A DNA stretch of 64,000 bases from Kordiimonas aestuarii. GTDB taxonomy: Bacteria; Pseudomonadota; Alphaproteobacteria; Sphingomonadales; Kordiimonadaceae. This document shows positions 1 through 9,898 of this stretch, one piece after another. The first letter of the stretch is position 1. Every line of letters begins with the position of its first letter. Under the pieces are notes generated by a model. The model was not told where the DNA came from. It saw only the letters and a list, made by a program, of their open reading frames with translations, and did no database searches. The translations under genes were made by a program, and so were the position numbers. The stretch lies in assembly GCF_025574465.1 (NCBI RefSeq), contig NZ_JAOBPP010000021.1, positions 434,001-498,000 on the forward strand, given 5' to 3'.

Positions 1-900
1 ATGGATACCCCCAGTAATATTATTGATGGCAAGGCCTTCGCCGCGCGCGTGCGCGCAGATGTTGCCAAAAGCGTTGTCACTCTCAAGGCCGACCACGGCG
101 TCACGCCCGGCCTGGCCGTTGTGGTCGTAGGCGAAGACCCGGCCAGCCAGGTTTATGTGCGCAACAAGGTCAAACAAACCGCAGAGGTGGGCATGCACAG
201 CATCCACCACGAGCTGCCCGCCGAAACCGCGCAAGAGGCTCTGGTTACCAAAGTGCGCGAGCTGAACGCAGACCCGGCTATCCACGGCATTCTTGTGCAG
301 CTGCCCTTGCCTGCGCATATCGATGAAGCCGCTGTGATTGAGACCATCGCGCCAGAGAAAGACGTCGACGGTTTCCATGTGGTCAATACCGGCCTTCTCG
401 CCACCGGCGGGCGCGGTATGGTGCCCTGCACGCCACTTGGCTGCATCATGATGTTGAAGGACTGCCTGGGTGACCTTTCGGGAAAAAAAGCCATTGTGGT
501 TGGTCGTTCCAACATTGTCGGCAAGCCGATGGCGCAGCTGCTGCTGGATGCCAACTGTACCGTCACCATTGCCCACAGCCGTACGCGTGATCTCGCCGGT
601 GAAGTGCGCGCCGCCGATATCGTCGTCGCCGCCGTCGGACGGCCCGAGATGGTCAAAGGCGACTGGATCAAGAACGGTGCCGCCGTGATCGACGTGGGCA
701 TCAACCGCATTGACGCCCCCGAACGCGGCGAGGGTAAAACCCGTCTTGTCGGCGATGTGGAATTCGAGACAGCGGCCAAACACGCCGCTGCCATCACCCC
801 GGTGCCGGGCGGGGTTGGGCCCATGACCATCGCCTGCCTCTTGAAAAATACCGTGACAGCCGCGTGCCGACAGAACAATATCGACCCGGACAGTGTTTAG
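1..900 (+). CDS. folD: Bifunctional methylenetetrahydrofolate dehydrogenase / methenyltetrahydrofolate cyclohydrolase
   Basis: FolD interconverts 5,10-methylene-, 5,10-methenyl- and 10-formyl-tetrahydrofolate in the cytosol, feeding purine and formyl-Met synthesis. The 299-residue length is normal for the family. Visible landmarks are the catalytic Tyr52 and Lys56 in VYVRNK, the LPLPAHID loop (about 101-108), DVDGFHVVN with the conserved Asp pair (121-129), the NADP-binding loop [11 protein letters not shown] (166-176) and the C-terminal [11 protein letters not shown] signature. The ATG is the first base of the window, so its own ribosome binding site and promoter are not visible. The next gene starts 63 bp downstream on the same strand and could be co-transcribed. 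Identity is clear; only the exact start could shift if an upstream in-frame codon exists outside the window. Confidence 0.97.
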   Translation: MDTPSNIIDGKAFAARVRADVAKSVVTLKADHGVTPGLAVVVVGEDPASQVYVRNKVKQTAEVGMHSIHHELPAETAQEALVTKVRELNADPAIHGILVQLPLPAHIDEAAVIETIAPEKDVDGFHVVNTGLLATGGRGMVPCTPLGCIMMLKDCLGDLSGKKAIVVGRSNIVGKPMAQLLLDANCTVTIAHSRTRDLAGEVRAADIVVAAVGRPEMVKGDWIKNGAAVIDVGINRIDAPERGEGKTRLVGDVEFETAAKHAAAITPVPGGVGPMTIACLLKNTVTAACRQNNIDPDSV

Positions 901-963
901 GGCATAACGGAAACACAGGGGTAAAGGGGCGGACAGCCGCTCCCCAAAGGGGAACCAGCGCTT

Positions 964-1584
964 ATGTATGAAGCTTTCATCGCCGCCTTCATCGGCCTGT
1001 TTGTGATTGTCGATCCCATCGGCATCGCGCCCGTTTTTGCGGGCCTGACCCAAAACATGCCCAAGGCCGTTCAGCACAAGATGGCGATCAAGGGCACGGT
1101 GATCGGCACGCTGATCCTTATTTTCTTCGCCCTTGTCGGCAAACCCTTCCTCGGTGCGCTGGGTATTTCGATGGACGGCCTCCGGGTCGCGGGCGGCATT
1201 ATGCTGTTCATCATCGCGCTTGAAATGGTTTTCGAAAAACGCACCGAACGCAAGCAAGAGTCGGCTGAGAAAATGGACGACTATTTCGAGGACATCTCCG
1301 TCTTCCCTATCGGCCTACCGCTACTGGCCGGCCCCGGCGCCATCGCCACCATCATGCTGACCATGTCATCCTACGAGCATGACCTGATGGCCCAGGGCGC
1401 CGTGCTGGCGGCGCTCGCACTGGTGATGATCATCACGCTTGTCATCTTCTTCACCGCCGGCAAGGTGATGGACCTTCTGGGGCCCACGGTTAACGCCGTG
1501 CTGACGCGACTTCTCGGCGTCATCCTTGCCGCCCTTGCCGCACAATATGTTCTGGACGGGCTCAGGAATACCTTCCTCAGCTAG
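964..1584 (+). CDS. MarC family (UPF0056) integral membrane protein
   Basis: This 206-residue hydrophobic protein belongs to the MarC/YchE/YhgN family, whose transport substrate is unsettled. The N-terminus carries the family-typical segment FVIVDPIGIAPVF (about residues 15-27) within the first membrane helix. Further membrane segments are near 43-65, 70-85, 110-130, 140-165 and 180-200, giving the usual six helices. A charged cytoplasmic loop rich in Glu and Lys lies at about 90-105. The ATG is preceded by an AGGGG/GGGAAC-like purine stretch. It follows folD on the same strand. Family assignment is firm; a drug-efflux role, once proposed for MarC, should not be assumed. Confidence 0.9.
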   Translation: MYEAFIAAFIGLFVIVDPIGIAPVFAGLTQNMPKAVQHKMAIKGTVIGTLILIFFALVGKPFLGALGISMDGLRVAGGIMLFIIALEMVFEKRTERKQESAEKMDDYFEDISVFPIGLPLLAGPGAIATIMLTMSSYEHDLMAQGAVLAALALVMIITLVIFFTAGKVMDLLGPTVNAVLTRLLGVILAALAAQYVLDGLRNTFLS

Positions 1585-1606
1585 CCCGCCGGACCCGCCT
1601 CGCCGG

Positions 1607-1648
1607 GCCGCACACATTCCGCATAGAACCCGCACAGTTTTCGCACAA
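1607..1648 (-). repeat. Intergenic iteron block with 11-bp period (copy 1)
   Basis: Read on the minus strand, this 42-bp block carries four hexamers GTGCGA, GTGCGG, ATGCGG and GTGCGG whose starts are exactly 11 bp apart. A fifth weaker unit (ATGTGG) sits another 11 bp upstream. It aligns without gaps to the plus-strand block ending at 21210 (33 of 42 positions identical by hand). It lies between marC and the peptidase gene. An 11-bp period places the units on one face of the helix, which fits protein binding, but the function is unknown. Confidence 0.6.
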
Positions 1649-1808
1649 ATCTCCACATTTTTGACCCAACTCCAGCGCAGCTTTGTGCGGTGTTGGCGGC
1701 TCGTCGCAGCGGGCGCACAACCGACAGCATGCGGCGGATGCGCGCGTTGACAGCCCCCAGGCTTTCCGTCACTCTCGCGCCGAATCAAACCATCAGGGTA
1801 GGGACAAG

Positions 1809-3467
1809 ATGAAAAACATACTCACCATCTCGGCTGTGGCGCTTGCGCTGGCAGCCTGCGGCAACACGCAAAAAGATGAGAAAAAACAAAACACTGCGCC
1901 TTATGAGATGAGCGCGGAAGCCCTTGGCGAGCATATCAGGGAGCTGGCGTCAGACGAATATGGCGGCCGGGCGCCCGCCTCGCCGGGTGAAGAGTTGACC
2001 GTGCGCTATATCGAGAAGCAGTTCAAGGACGCAGGCCTGAAGGGCGCCAATGGCGGCAGCTTCATCCAGGACGTGCCGCTTGTCTCTGTCGAGACCAGGG
2101 ATGCCCCTGCCATGACCCTCTCGAAAGACGGCGAAAACCTTGAGCTTGCCTACCGCGGCGATCAGGTGATCTGGACCCGGCATGAACAAACAGCCACCAG
2201 GGTAGCAGACAGCGACATGGTTTTTGTCGGCTACGGCATCAACGCGCCCGAGCGTGGGTGGAACGACTATGAAGGTATTGATGTAACAGGTAAAACCGTT
2301 GTCATCATGGTCAATGATCCCGGCTTTGCGACCCAGAATACCGACCTTTTTGAAGGCAACACCATGACCTACTATGGCCGCTGGGATTATAAGTTCGCCG
2401 AGGCTGCCAGACAGGGTGCCGCCGCCGCTGTCATCATCCACGAAACCAAACCCGCCGCCTACGGCTGGGCCACGGTGGACAGCAGTTGGACCGGCCCACA
2501 GTTCGACATGGTTCGCGATGACAAGGGCGCGTCGCTCGCCGACGCCGAAGGCTGGATCACCACCGAGGCCGCCGACAAGCTCTTTACCATGGCCGGCCTC
2601 AACCGCGCGGACCTGCAGGAAGCCGCGGCCAAGCCGGGCTTCAAGGCTGTGCCAATGGAGGTGACATTCGCGGCGGACTTCACGTCTGAGGTAAACCACA
2701 TCAACTCCCGCAATGTGGCGGGCTATATCAAGGGCAGTGAGCATCCGGATGAGGTTTTCATCTATATGGCGCACTGGGACCATATCGGCACAGACCCCAA
2801 CGCGGAAGGTGACGGCATCTACAACGGCGCGCTGGATAACGCCAGCGGTACCGGCGGCCTGATCGAACTGGCCCGTGCTTACGCCGGCGCTGGAAAACCA
2901 CCAAAACGGTCCGTGCTGTTCCTTGCTGTCACCGCAGAAGAGCAAGGCCTGCTGGGTTCGGCATATTATGCGGCCAATCCACTGTTTCCACTGGAAAAAA
3001 CCATCGGCGGCATCAATATGGATGGCCTTAACTATTATGGCCCCACCAAGGATGTGACTGTAATCGGCCTCGGCAATTCCGAGCTGGACAGCTATCTGGA
3101 CCAGGCGGCAAAAATGCAGGACCGCATTCTGGTTGCCGATCAGGAGCCGGAAAAAGGGTACTTCTACCGCTCTGACCACTTTGAGCTGTCAAAACGCGGC
3201 GTGCCGATGCTCTACCCGAACTCAGGCTATGATCACCGCGAAAAAGGTCGCGCATATGTCGACGCCCTTGTCGCGGATTACCTTGAAAAGCGCTACCACC
3301 AGCCAGCGGATGAATATGACGCCAGTTGGGAGCTTTCAGGCGCGGTTGAGGATCTCGAGCTTTATTACAACACTGGTCGTCTGCTGATCGACAGTGAGGT
3401 ATGGCCGAATTGGAGCGAAGGCAGCGAGTTCAAGGCACTGCGTGACGAACAGCGCGCCGGTCAGTAA
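1809..3467 (+). CDS. Secreted M28-family zinc aminopeptidase, lipoprotein, with PA-type insert
   Basis: This is a 552-residue exported metallopeptidase. The reading frame is open upstream to 1683, but the ATG at 1809 is chosen because it is followed at once by a lipoprotein signal peptide with lipobox LAAC (Cys17), so the mature protein is probably anchored to a membrane. A protease-associated-like segment lies in roughly residues 130-260. The M28 catalytic core follows: MAHWDHIG (first zinc His and its Asp), the bridging Asp in GALDNASGTG, the catalytic Glu pair in TAEEQGLLGS, the zinc Asp in NMDGLN and a late His in SDHFEL. These residues are all present, so the enzyme should be active. Related proteins release N-terminal amino acids; the natural substrate cannot be read from the sequence. 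A strong terminator follows at 3530. Confidence 0.92.
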   Translation: MKNILTISAVALALAACGNTQKDEKKQNTAPYEMSAEALGEHIRELASDEYGGRAPASPGEELTVRYIEKQFKDAGLKGANGGSFIQDVPLVSVETRDAPAMTLSKDGENLELAYRGDQVIWTRHEQTATRVADSDMVFVGYGINAPERGWNDYEGIDVTGKTVVIMVNDPGFATQNTDLFEGNTMTYYGRWDYKFAEAARQGAAAAVIIHETKPAAYGWATVDSSWTGPQFDMVRDDKGASLADAEGWITTEAADKLFTMAGLNRADLQEAAAKPGFKAVPMEVTFAADFTSEVNHINSRNVAGYIKGSEHPDEVFIYMAHWDHIGTDPNAEGDGIYNGALDNASGTGGLIELARAYAGAGKPPKRSVLFLAVTAEEQGLLGSAYYAANPLFPLEKTIGGINMDGLNYYGPTKDVTVIGLGNSELDSYLDQAAKMQDRILVADQEPEKGYFYRSDHFELSKRGVPMLYPNSGYDHREKGRAYVDALVADYLEKRYHQPADEYDASWELSGAVEDLELYYNTGRLLIDSEVWPNWSEGSEFKALRDEQRAGQ

Positions 3468-3529
3468 GGCAAGCCGAATACTGGCCCTGAAAAAGGCCCT
3501 TAGACAGGCCTTAAATAATATATGATCAG

Positions 3530-3554
3530 GGGCGGCTCGTGGGCCGCCCTTTTT
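3530..3554 (+). terminator. Rho-independent terminator after the M28 peptidase gene
   Basis: A GGGCGGC (3530-3536) / GCCGCCC (3543-3549) stem with a 6-nt loop is followed directly by TTTTT. It sits about 60 bp after the peptidase stop codon and separates that gene from the following hypothetical gene. Confidence 0.85.
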
Positions 3555-3663
3555 CATTGGATAGCATTCCTCATATCCCGCGCTTCCCTAAACCAATGTC
3601 CCCCTTCTCGTGCCGTGTGCGCAGTTTTAATCTACGCACCGGGCATTTGATGGGACAAGGGTT

Positions 3664-4386
3664 ATGAATAGGCGCTATAGGCCCCTCTTTCTGATATTGG
3701 CGATGCTAACGGCAACGACTGCCCGTGCAGAGTGGCGCGACGGACTGAACCTTGATAATGCCGATCTCTCCCTGTTTCGCATGATCATGATCAACGAAGG
3801 CCAGCAAGCGGGCACCATGGAATACGGCTGGACCCGCATCGGCAACCAGTATCTGGTGGAAGACCGCACCAGCATGGCACCCAACATCCTGGAAAGCGCC
3901 AGCGCGCTGATCGATGCAAAAACGCTGTTGCCCTATACGGTGATGGTCAAGTTTTCCATGGGGGACAGCATGATGAACGTGGACCTGCGCTGGACCGGCG
4001 GAAACCGGCAGGGGCAGATTATCAGCCGCCGCCACGGTGACGGGGAGACAATTCGAGATGTTGATCTGGTTGAGGACAACTACGCCCCCCTACGTATGGC
4101 AGCCATTGGCTTTGTCGCTGCCTTGCCGCTGCAAGACGGATACCAGACCTCATTTGACTGGTTCAACACCATGGCAAACCGCACGGAGCAAGTGCGCGTT
4201 GAGACCGGAGGGCGCGCCCGGGTAGAAACCCCCGGCGGCTCCATTGAGGCCTACAAAGTGGCGCTACGCGGTGTCATGCCTGAAAATATCCTCTATATAA
4301 CCACCAGCAAGCCGCGGCGTATTGTGCGCATTGATGTGGTGGGCCGGGACATGTATTTCCTGCGCACGGCAGATCACTCCGAATAA
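3664..4386 (+). CDS. Exported hypothetical protein, DUF3108-like
   Basis: The 240-residue product begins with a classical Sec signal peptide (hydrophobic LFLILAMLTATT, cleavage probably after ARA at about residue 22), so it should be periplasmic. The rest is soluble and beta-rich. The pattern of G-x-M-E-Y-x-W followed by a Q-Y-L-V-E-D stretch and an A-L-I-D-A-K-T-L-L-P motif recalls the DUF3108 family, but this was judged by eye and is tentative. There is no enzyme motif. The ATG is preceded by GGGACAAGGGTT, a good ribosome binding site. Its 3' end overlaps the convergent AEC transporter gene by 13 bp. No function is proposed. Confidence 0.75.
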   Translation: MNRRYRPLFLILAMLTATTARAEWRDGLNLDNADLSLFRMIMINEGQQAGTMEYGWTRIGNQYLVEDRTSMAPNILESASALIDAKTLLPYTVMVKFSMGDSMMNVDLRWTGGNRQGQIISRRHGDGETIRDVDLVEDNYAPLRMAAIGFVAALPLQDGYQTSFDWFNTMANRTEQVRVETGGRARVETPGGSIEAYKVALRGVMPENILYITTSKPRRIVRIDVVGRDMYFLRTADHSE

Positions 4387-5321
4387 CCGAAGGCCCTGAG
4401 GGTCAGAAGCACCACCGAGAGGGTCAGCGCGGAACCGCCGGTGGAGATCAGCACCGTGGTCGCTGCGCGGCGTGACCCCACGCCGTGCTGCATGGCAAAG
4501 CTGTAGGCAATCATGCCCGATGGCAGCGCCGCCATCAGCGTGGCCACGCCTACCCACATGTCCGGCAACGTCAACCAGTAGTGGCTGACGCTGAACACAA
4601 TCACCGGCAGGACAAAAAGCTTCAACACCATGGCCACGCTGGCCTGAACAAGGTCACCGGATATCTGCACGCGCGAGAGCGCAAGCCCGGCCGCGAACAG
4701 GCCCACCGGCGAGGCAGACGCCGCAGGCAAAGCCACCAAGCGCTCCAGCCACAGCGGATAGGGCAGGCCAAGCGCGGACCAGGAAAGCCCCGTGAGAAGG
4801 GCGAGGATGATCGGATTCTGCCGAATGCTCATGAAGGTGCGCACCAATATGCCGGGACCGTCCCCGCGTCCCTTGGCATGTTCGATAATGATCGTGGTGG
4901 TTGGCAGCAGCGTGAGTGAATGGAAGCTGAGGAGCACAAGGAAAAGCCGCACCCCTTCCGCACCATATGCGCCTTCAATGATCGGGATACCGACAAAACC
5001 GCCGTTGGCGAAACAGGCCGACAGCGCAAAGATGCCCTGCTCGGCAAGGGTAAGGCGAAACACAAACCGCGCGATCACAACCGCGGCACCGTAAAGGAAC
5101 AGCAGCGAGCCATAATAGGCGCCCACCAGCACCAGTTCACTGGGCTGCGGCAGATCACGGGGCGCAAGCGAACTGAACAGAAGCGCGGGGATGGCGATAT
5201 ACCAGACAAAAGCGATCAGGATCGCGCTGGAGCCTTCAGGGAAGAGCCGGGTACGGCCAAGACCGTACCCGAGCATGATCAGGAGGAAAACCGGGGCGAT
5301 AATGGTCAGGATATCAGCCAC
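4374..5321 (-). CDS. AEC (auxin efflux carrier) family transporter
   Basis: This 315-residue polytopic membrane protein has about ten hydrophobic segments and the AEC/PIN-like features FLLIMLGYGLGR at the N-terminus, the proline-rich IAIPALLFSSLA helix near residue 40, FANGGFVGIPI near residue 105 and the C-terminal repeat with PSGMIAYSFAMQHG. Bacterial AEC members export or exchange dicarboxylates or amino acids; the substrate here cannot be inferred. The start codon is GTG with GAGG a few bases upstream. It overlaps the preceding gene's 3' end tail to tail and lies 40 bp beyond the argG stop on the same strand, so read-through from argG is possible. Confidence 0.9.
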   Translation of the reverse strand: MADILTIIAPVFLLIMLGYGLGRTRLFPEGSSAILIAFVWYIAIPALLFSSLAPRDLPQPSELVLVGAYYGSLLFLYGAAVVIARFVFRLTLAEQGIFALSACFANGGFVGIPIIEGAYGAEGVRLFLVLLSFHSLTLLPTTTIIIEHAKGRGDGPGILVRTFMSIRQNPIILALLTGLSWSALGLPYPLWLERLVALPAASASPVGLFAAGLALSRVQISGDLVQASVAMVLKLFVLPVIVFSVSHYWLTLPDMWVGVATLMAALPSGMIAYSFAMQHGVGSRRAATTVLISTGGSALTLSVVLLTLRAFGYSE

Positions 5322-5361
5322 GGAACCTCGCTTGTTTTATAAGGCGCCTATGCCGCACCGG

Positions 5362-6594
5362 TTATTCGTATGACGGCGGCAATGGCACATTACCGCGACG
5401 CTTGAGAAGCTGAAGCCTGAGTGCATTCAGCTTGATAAAGCCCTGTGCGTCGCGCTGGTCGTAAACGTCATCTTCCTCAAAGGTCACATGCGCCATCGAA
5501 TACAGGCTTTTCGGGCTCTTGCGGCCCACAACATGTACACCGCCCTTGAACAGCATCAGCCGAACCGTGCCGACAACATGGTCCTGGCTCTTGTCAATAA
5601 GCGCCTGCATCATCTCACGCTCCGGCGAGAACCAGAAACCGTTATAAATCAGCTCGGCATATTTGGGCATGATCTCGTCCTTGAGGTGCATGGCACCGCG
5701 GTCAAGGGTGATCTGCTCAATGCCCCGGTGGGCCGCCAACAGGATAGTGCCGCCCGGCGTCTCATAGATGCCGCGTGACTTCATGCCGACAAAACGGTTC
5801 TCCAGAAGGTCAAGCCGGCCAATGCCGTGCTTCTTGCCGTGCTCATTGAGCGCGGTCAGGAGCGTGGCCGGGCTCATGCTCACACCGTTGATGGCAACAG
5901 CGTCACCCTTCTCGAAATCAATCTCGATATACTCCGGCTCGTCTGGTGCGGTCACCGGGTTGTCGGTACGGGCGTAGACATATTCTTCCGCTTCCACCCA
6001 TGGGTCCTCAAGCGCCTTGCCTTCACTGGACGTGTGCAGAAGGTTCGCGTCAACGCTGAACGGCGCTTCGCCGCGCTTGTCCTTGGGCACCTCAATCTGG
6101 TGCTGTTCGGCAAAATTGATCAGGTTCGTGCGACTGTGCAGGTCCCACTCACGCCACGGTGCAATCACCTTGATATCGGGGTTGAGCGCATAATAGCCAA
6201 GTTCAAAGCGCACCTGGTCATTGCCCTTGCCGGTCGCGCCGTGACAGACGGCATCAGCGCCCACTTCACGTGCAATCTCGATCTGGCGTTTGGCGATCAG
6301 CGGCCGTGCGATCGCGGTGCCCAGAAGGTACATGCCTTCGTAGACCGTGTTGGCGCGGAACATGGGGAAGACGTAGTTTTTGACGAAATCTTCGCGCACG
6401 TCCTCAATGTAAATTTCTTTGATACCCAGCATTTCCGCTTTTCGTCGTGCCGGCTCAAGCTCCTCACCCTGCCCCAGGTCTGCGGTGAAGGTCACAACTT
6501 CACAGTCGTAGGTCACCTGCAGCCACTTGAGGATGATCGAGGTATCAAGCCCGCCTGAATAGGCAAGCACAACTTTTTTCACTTGGTCCGACAT
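5362..6594 (-). CDS. argG: Argininosuccinate synthase
   Basis: ArgG joins citrulline and aspartate with ATP to argininosuccinate, the penultimate step of arginine synthesis. The 410-residue protein starts at the ATG at 6594 (MSDQVKK), where CCGGAGT provides a ribosome binding site. The frame extends 16 codons further upstream without signals of its own. The PP-loop ATP-binding motif AYSGGLDTS lies at about residues 10-18 and [13 protein letters not shown], which binds citrulline and aspartate, near 120. Length and motifs are standard. A sigma-70-like promoter is visible at 6628-6655, giving a short leader of about 27 nt. No ARG box was recognised. Confidence 0.97.
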   Translation of the reverse strand: MSDQVKKVVLAYSGGLDTSIILKWLQVTYDCEVVTFTADLGQGEELEPARRKAEMLGIKEIYIEDVREDFVKNYVFPMFRANTVYEGMYLLGTAIARPLIAKRQIEIAREVGADAVCHGATGKGNDQVRFELGYYALNPDIKVIAPWREWDLHSRTNLINFAEQHQIEVPKDKRGEAPFSVDANLLHTSSEGKALEDPWVEAEEYVYARTDNPVTAPDEPEYIEIDFEKGDAVAINGVSMSPATLLTALNEHGKKHGIGRLDLLENRFVGMKSRGIYETPGGTILLAAHRGIEQITLDRGAMHLKDEIMPKYAELIYNGFWFSPEREMMQALIDKSQDHVVGTVRLMLFKGGVHVVGRKSPKSLYSMAHVTFEEDDVYDQRDAQGFIKLNALRLQLLKRRGNVPLPPSYE

Positions 6595-6627
6595 AGGGAA
6601 ACTCCGGTAATGCGTTTTGCACGGCGC

Positions 6628-6655
6628 AGTATAAGTAGGCAAAGGCTTTGGTCAA
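6628..6655 (-). promoter_or_regulatory. Sigma-70-type promoter of argG
   Basis: On the minus strand a TTGACC -35 (6655-6650) is separated by 16 bp from a TATACT -10 (6633-6628). Transcription would start near 6621, about 27 nt before the argG ATG. Spacing and both boxes are close to consensus. Confidence 0.7.
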
Positions 6656-6881
6656 TTGCCTTGCACGTTTATTTTTTAGGACTTTAGTGCAGAAAAACTT
6701 GTTTTTGGGCACACCAGAGCGAATTGCACTGAAAATAGAGGGCGAGCAACCCAAGCGCCAGATAAAAGCTCCCGGCACGCTCGGCAGTTGTCGGATCACG
6801 ACTTATGCTATAGGGTGGGCCTTGCCTTTCAAAAGGAAAGGACGCGCAAAATGCGCGGGACCTTCGCTAGAGTAGCTGGCC

Positions 6882-7697
6882 ATGCTGAGTGTGAATACCA
6901 ATTCGGGCGCCTTGTCCGCCCTGCGCAATCTGGAAGCCAACCACAAATGGCTTGAGACATTGCAGGAGCGTATCGCCACCGGCTATAAGGTCGGCTCCGT
7001 CACCGATGATGCAGCAACTTATTCCATCGCCCAGCGCATGCGCGGCGACCTCGCAGGCCTGAATGCCGCCATTGGCAGCATCGACCGCGCCACCGTTGCC
7101 GTGGACGTTGCGGTTGTCGCCACCGAAAGCATTTCAGACATTCTGATCGAGATGAAGGGCAAGATGGCCTCACTGGTCAGCGCGCGCGAGAACGGTGACG
7201 AAAGCGCCGCTACCGCCTACACCCGCGACCTTGACGCCTACCGCGACCAGATCAAGACGATTATCTCAAGTGCTACCTTTAATGGCACCAACCTGATTGA
7301 CCACAGCAACGGGGTGATCAGCGCGCTGGCCAATTCAGACGGCAGTGACACCATCGATTTTGACCATCAGGACCTGTCGTTTGGCGGGGCGCTTATCACG
7401 CTGACCGATGACAGCGATTATTCTATGGCAGAACTCGAAAACTCGATCGACAATGTGAATGCGGCCATGTCGCACTTCGGCACTGCCTCGCGGCGGCTGG
7501 AGATTCAGAAGGAATTCACCAACAAGCTGCATAATGTGATCGAGGAGGGCATTGGCCGTCTTGTGGACGCCGACCTTGCCCGCACCGCCGCCGACCTTCA
7601 GGCCGCGCAGATCAAGGAACAGCTGGGCATTACAGCGCTGAGCATCGCCAATCAGGCACCGCGCAGCCTGCTGACGCTTTTTGGGCTGAAGTCCTAG
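6882..7697 (+). CDS. Flagellin (solitary copy)
   Basis: The 271-residue protein has both conserved flagellin ends. The N-terminal D0/D1 helix contains NTNSGALSALRNLEA and the ERIATGYKVGSVTDDAATYSIAQRM signature region, and SATFNGTNLID lies near residue 130. The C-terminal D0/D1 helix contains LARTAADLQAAQIKEQLG and ends RSLLTLFGLKS. The variable centre is short. Flagellins are exported by the flagellar type III system and polymerise into the filament. No other flagellar gene is nearby: argG is divergent on one side and rlmN convergent on the other, so this is an orphan copy, perhaps an alternative filament subunit. The promoter class was not recognised in the 287-bp upstream gap. Family call is firm, role is inferred. 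Confidence 0.9.
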   Translation: MLSVNTNSGALSALRNLEANHKWLETLQERIATGYKVGSVTDDAATYSIAQRMRGDLAGLNAAIGSIDRATVAVDVAVVATESISDILIEMKGKMASLVSARENGDESAATAYTRDLDAYRDQIKTIISSATFNGTNLIDHSNGVISALANSDGSDTIDFDHQDLSFGGALITLTDDSDYSMAELENSIDNVNAAMSHFGTASRRLEIQKEFTNKLHNVIEEGIGRLVDADLARTAADLQAAQIKEQLGITALSIANQAPRSLLTLFGLKS

Positions 7698-7711
7698 ACG
7701 GGTTTTCCGCC

Positions 7712-8938
7712 TTAGCCTGTCACCCAGCCAAGCGCGCTGTCGCTTTCTTCCACATGCACAGGGGCAGGGGCCGCAGCGTCCGCTTCACGCGCGAGCTGCG
7801 CTTTGGACTTTTTCTCAGACGCTGACTTGAGCTGGCCGCAGGCCGCCATGATATCGCGACCGCGCGGGGTACGAATGGGCGCCGAGATGCCGCCTTCATA
7901 CACAATATCGGAGAAACGCTGGATCTGATCCCAGTCGCTGCACTCATAAACAGTGCCCGGCCAAGGGTTGAACGGAATGAGGTTCACCTTGGCAGGCAGC
8001 TTGTATTTGCGGATAAGGCGTACCAGTTCCCGCGCGTCAGCGTCGCTGTCGTTCACGCCCTTGAGCATGGCATATTCGAACGTGATGCGGCGTGCGTTAT
8101 GCGCACCGGGGTAGTTGGCGCAGGCGGTCAGCACCTGATCAAGCGAATACTTCTTGTTGATCGGCATAATCTCGGAACGTACATCGTCGCGCACCGCATG
8201 CAGGGATACCGCCAGGTTCACACCAATTTCCGTGCCGCAGCGTTCCATGTGCGGCACCACGCCGGAGGTTGAAAGCGTGATGCGGCGGCGGGAAAGCTGG
8301 ATACCCTGATCGTCCATAATAATCTCAAGCGCTTTTTTGACATTGTCGAAATTATAGAGCGGCTCACCCATGCCCATCATGACGATGTTGGTGACGCGGC
8401 GGCCAGCCGTGGGGTTTTTCCATTCGTCAAGGTCATCACGCGCGATCATCATCTGCGCCACAATCTCGCCCGCTGTCAGGTTGCGCACAAGGCGCATGGT
8501 GCCGGTGTGGCAAAACTTGCAATTGAGCGTGCAGCCAACTTGGGATGACACACAGAGCGTGCCGCGGTCTTCCTCAGGAATATAAACCGCCTCGGCCTCG
8601 TTGCCGTCAGCAAAGCGGATGAGATATTTACGTGTGCCATCGTTCGAATATTGCGCTTCGACAATCTCTGGCCGTTTGATGACAAAATGCTCGGCCAGCT
8701 TGGTGCGTACATCCTTCGACACATTGCTCATGTCGTCAAAGGAGGTAACCCCCCGGTGGTATACCCAATGCCACACCTGGCTGGCGCGCATCTTGACCTG
8801 TTTTTCAGGCACGCCAATCTCGGCGATCACGGCCTTCAGTTCAGCCCGGTCGAGACCAAGGATATTGGTCTTGCCGTCTGCATCGATCACAAGGCGTGGG
8901 GAGATGATCGGCTCATGGCCGTTTGGGGTAAGCTGCAT
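7712..8938 (-). CDS. rlmN: Dual-specificity 23S rRNA A2503 / tRNA A37 C2-methyltransferase, radical SAM
   Basis: RlmN methylates C2 of A2503 in 23S rRNA, and of A37 in some tRNAs, by a ping-pong radical-SAM mechanism. The 408-residue protein shows the [4Fe-4S] motif CTLNCKFC at about residue 125, GMGEPLYNF (SAM binding), and the resolving methyl-carrier cysteine in the AACGQL segment near residue 367. The N-terminal helical domain carries [10 protein letters not shown]. The C-terminus has a roughly 35-residue charged tail. The ATG is preceded by CAGGAG at a good distance. It converges on the flagellin gene with a 14-bp gap. Confidence 0.96.
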   Translation of the reverse strand: MQLTPNGHEPIISPRLVIDADGKTNILGLDRAELKAVIAEIGVPEKQVKMRASQVWHWVYHRGVTSFDDMSNVSKDVRTKLAEHFVIKRPEIVEAQYSNDGTRKYLIRFADGNEAEAVYIPEEDRGTLCVSSQVGCTLNCKFCHTGTMRLVRNLTAGEIVAQMMIARDDLDEWKNPTAGRRVTNIVMMGMGEPLYNFDNVKKALEIIMDDQGIQLSRRRITLSTSGVVPHMERCGTEIGVNLAVSLHAVRDDVRSEIMPINKKYSLDQVLTACANYPGAHNARRITFEYAMLKGVNDSDADARELVRLIRKYKLPAKVNLIPFNPWPGTVYECSDWDQIQRFSDIVYEGGISAPIRTPRGRDIMAACGQLKSASEKKSKAQLAREADAAAPAPVHVEESDSALGWVTG

Positions 8939-9141
8939 CTATATAACTCCTGCCTTTTGTGAGTTGTCTCACGCCAGGGCGTTTCGGGCATGGGGCGTTC
9001 CACCACCATGCGGGTTCATGAATGCCGCGCCTTATACGCCTGTTATCCCCGGTTGTAAAGCACGGTCCTACAGCCGCATTGACGGCTTGCCCGCGCACTC
9101 ATATGGTTCGACAAACAACCGAGAACGCGAGGACCACCACC

Positions 9142-9897
9142 ATGCCCACCCCCACCGGTTACACCATCGCAAGCGCGCAATATTCCGCTCGGCGCGGCGA
9201 TATTCATGCCAATCTGGACAAGCATGTGCGCATGACAGAAGCCGCCGCCAGGGAGGGGGTGGACTTTCTGGTGTTCCCCGAGCTTTCCGTCACCGGGTAT
9301 GAAATGGACCTTGCCGAAGAGTTGCAAACCACCCCGGATGGCAGCCTGTTCATGCCGCTTCATCTGCTTGCCGCCCAGCATGATATGCGGGTGATGGTGG
9401 GCATGCCGCTGCGTGCGCCATCGGGCAAACCCTATCTGGGTTCCCTCATCCTTGGCGGTGCCGCGCCAGTGGCCTACCACAAGGTGCATGTGCACAAAAG
9501 TGAGGAACCCTATTTCCAGCCAGACGACAAGGTAGGCATGGCCGAACACAAGGGTGCAAAACTTGGCCTTGCCATCTGTGCCGACCTCAACCACCCAAGC
9601 CACGCTGCCCGTGCCGCCGATTGCGGCGCAGACATCTATGCCGCCAGCGCGCTGATCTCGGTAGAAGGCTATGACCGCGAAGCCAAGATGCTGGAAGGCT
9701 ATGCACGCGCACACGACATGGCGGTGATGCTGGCAAATTACGCGACCCAGAGTGGTGATTATATCCCGCCCGGCGGCAGCGCCATCTGGGCCCCAGGCGG
9801 CCGTCAGGTCGCCATCATGAACGACACCGAAGTCGCCCTCGTTATGGCAACAAAGACGGCTGAGAATGGGTGGGTCGGCAAGGTTAAGGTGTTGTAG
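9142..9897 (+). CDS. Carbon-nitrogen hydrolase (nitrilase superfamily)
   Basis: This 251-residue protein has the full nitrilase-fold Glu-Lys-Cys triad: Glu in FPELSVTGYE, Lys in the YHKVHVHKSEE segment and the nucleophile Cys in LAICADLNHPSHA. Members hydrolyse or transfer amide and nitrile groups; the small single-domain size fits omega-amidase or N-carbamoyl-type enzymes rather than NAD synthetase. The longest frame begins at 9022, but ATG 9142 is preferred because GCGAGGACC lies just upstream and homology to the family begins immediately after it. It is divergent from rlmN and ends 1 bp before the convergent NTF2-like gene. The substrate is unknown. Confidence 0.9.
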   Translation: MPTPTGYTIASAQYSARRGDIHANLDKHVRMTEAAAREGVDFLVFPELSVTGYEMDLAEELQTTPDGSLFMPLHLLAAQHDMRVMVGMPLRAPSGKPYLGSLILGGAAPVAYHKVHVHKSEEPYFQPDDKVGMAEHKGAKLGLAICADLNHPSHAARAADCGADIYAASALISVEGYDREAKMLEGYARAHDMAVMLANYATQSGDYIPPGGSAIWAPGGRQVAIMNDTEVALVMATKTAENGWVGKVKVL

Positions 9898-9898
9898 G

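Noticed and set aside
1950..3179. 409-codon frame antisense to the M28 peptidase
   Set aside because: It lies wholly inside a gene with complete zinc-site motifs and shows no recognisable family.
4374..4386. Overlap of the DUF3108-like and AEC genes as a sign of a frameshift
   Set aside because: The overlap is tail to tail, short, and both proteins have normal ends; convergent overlaps of this size are common.
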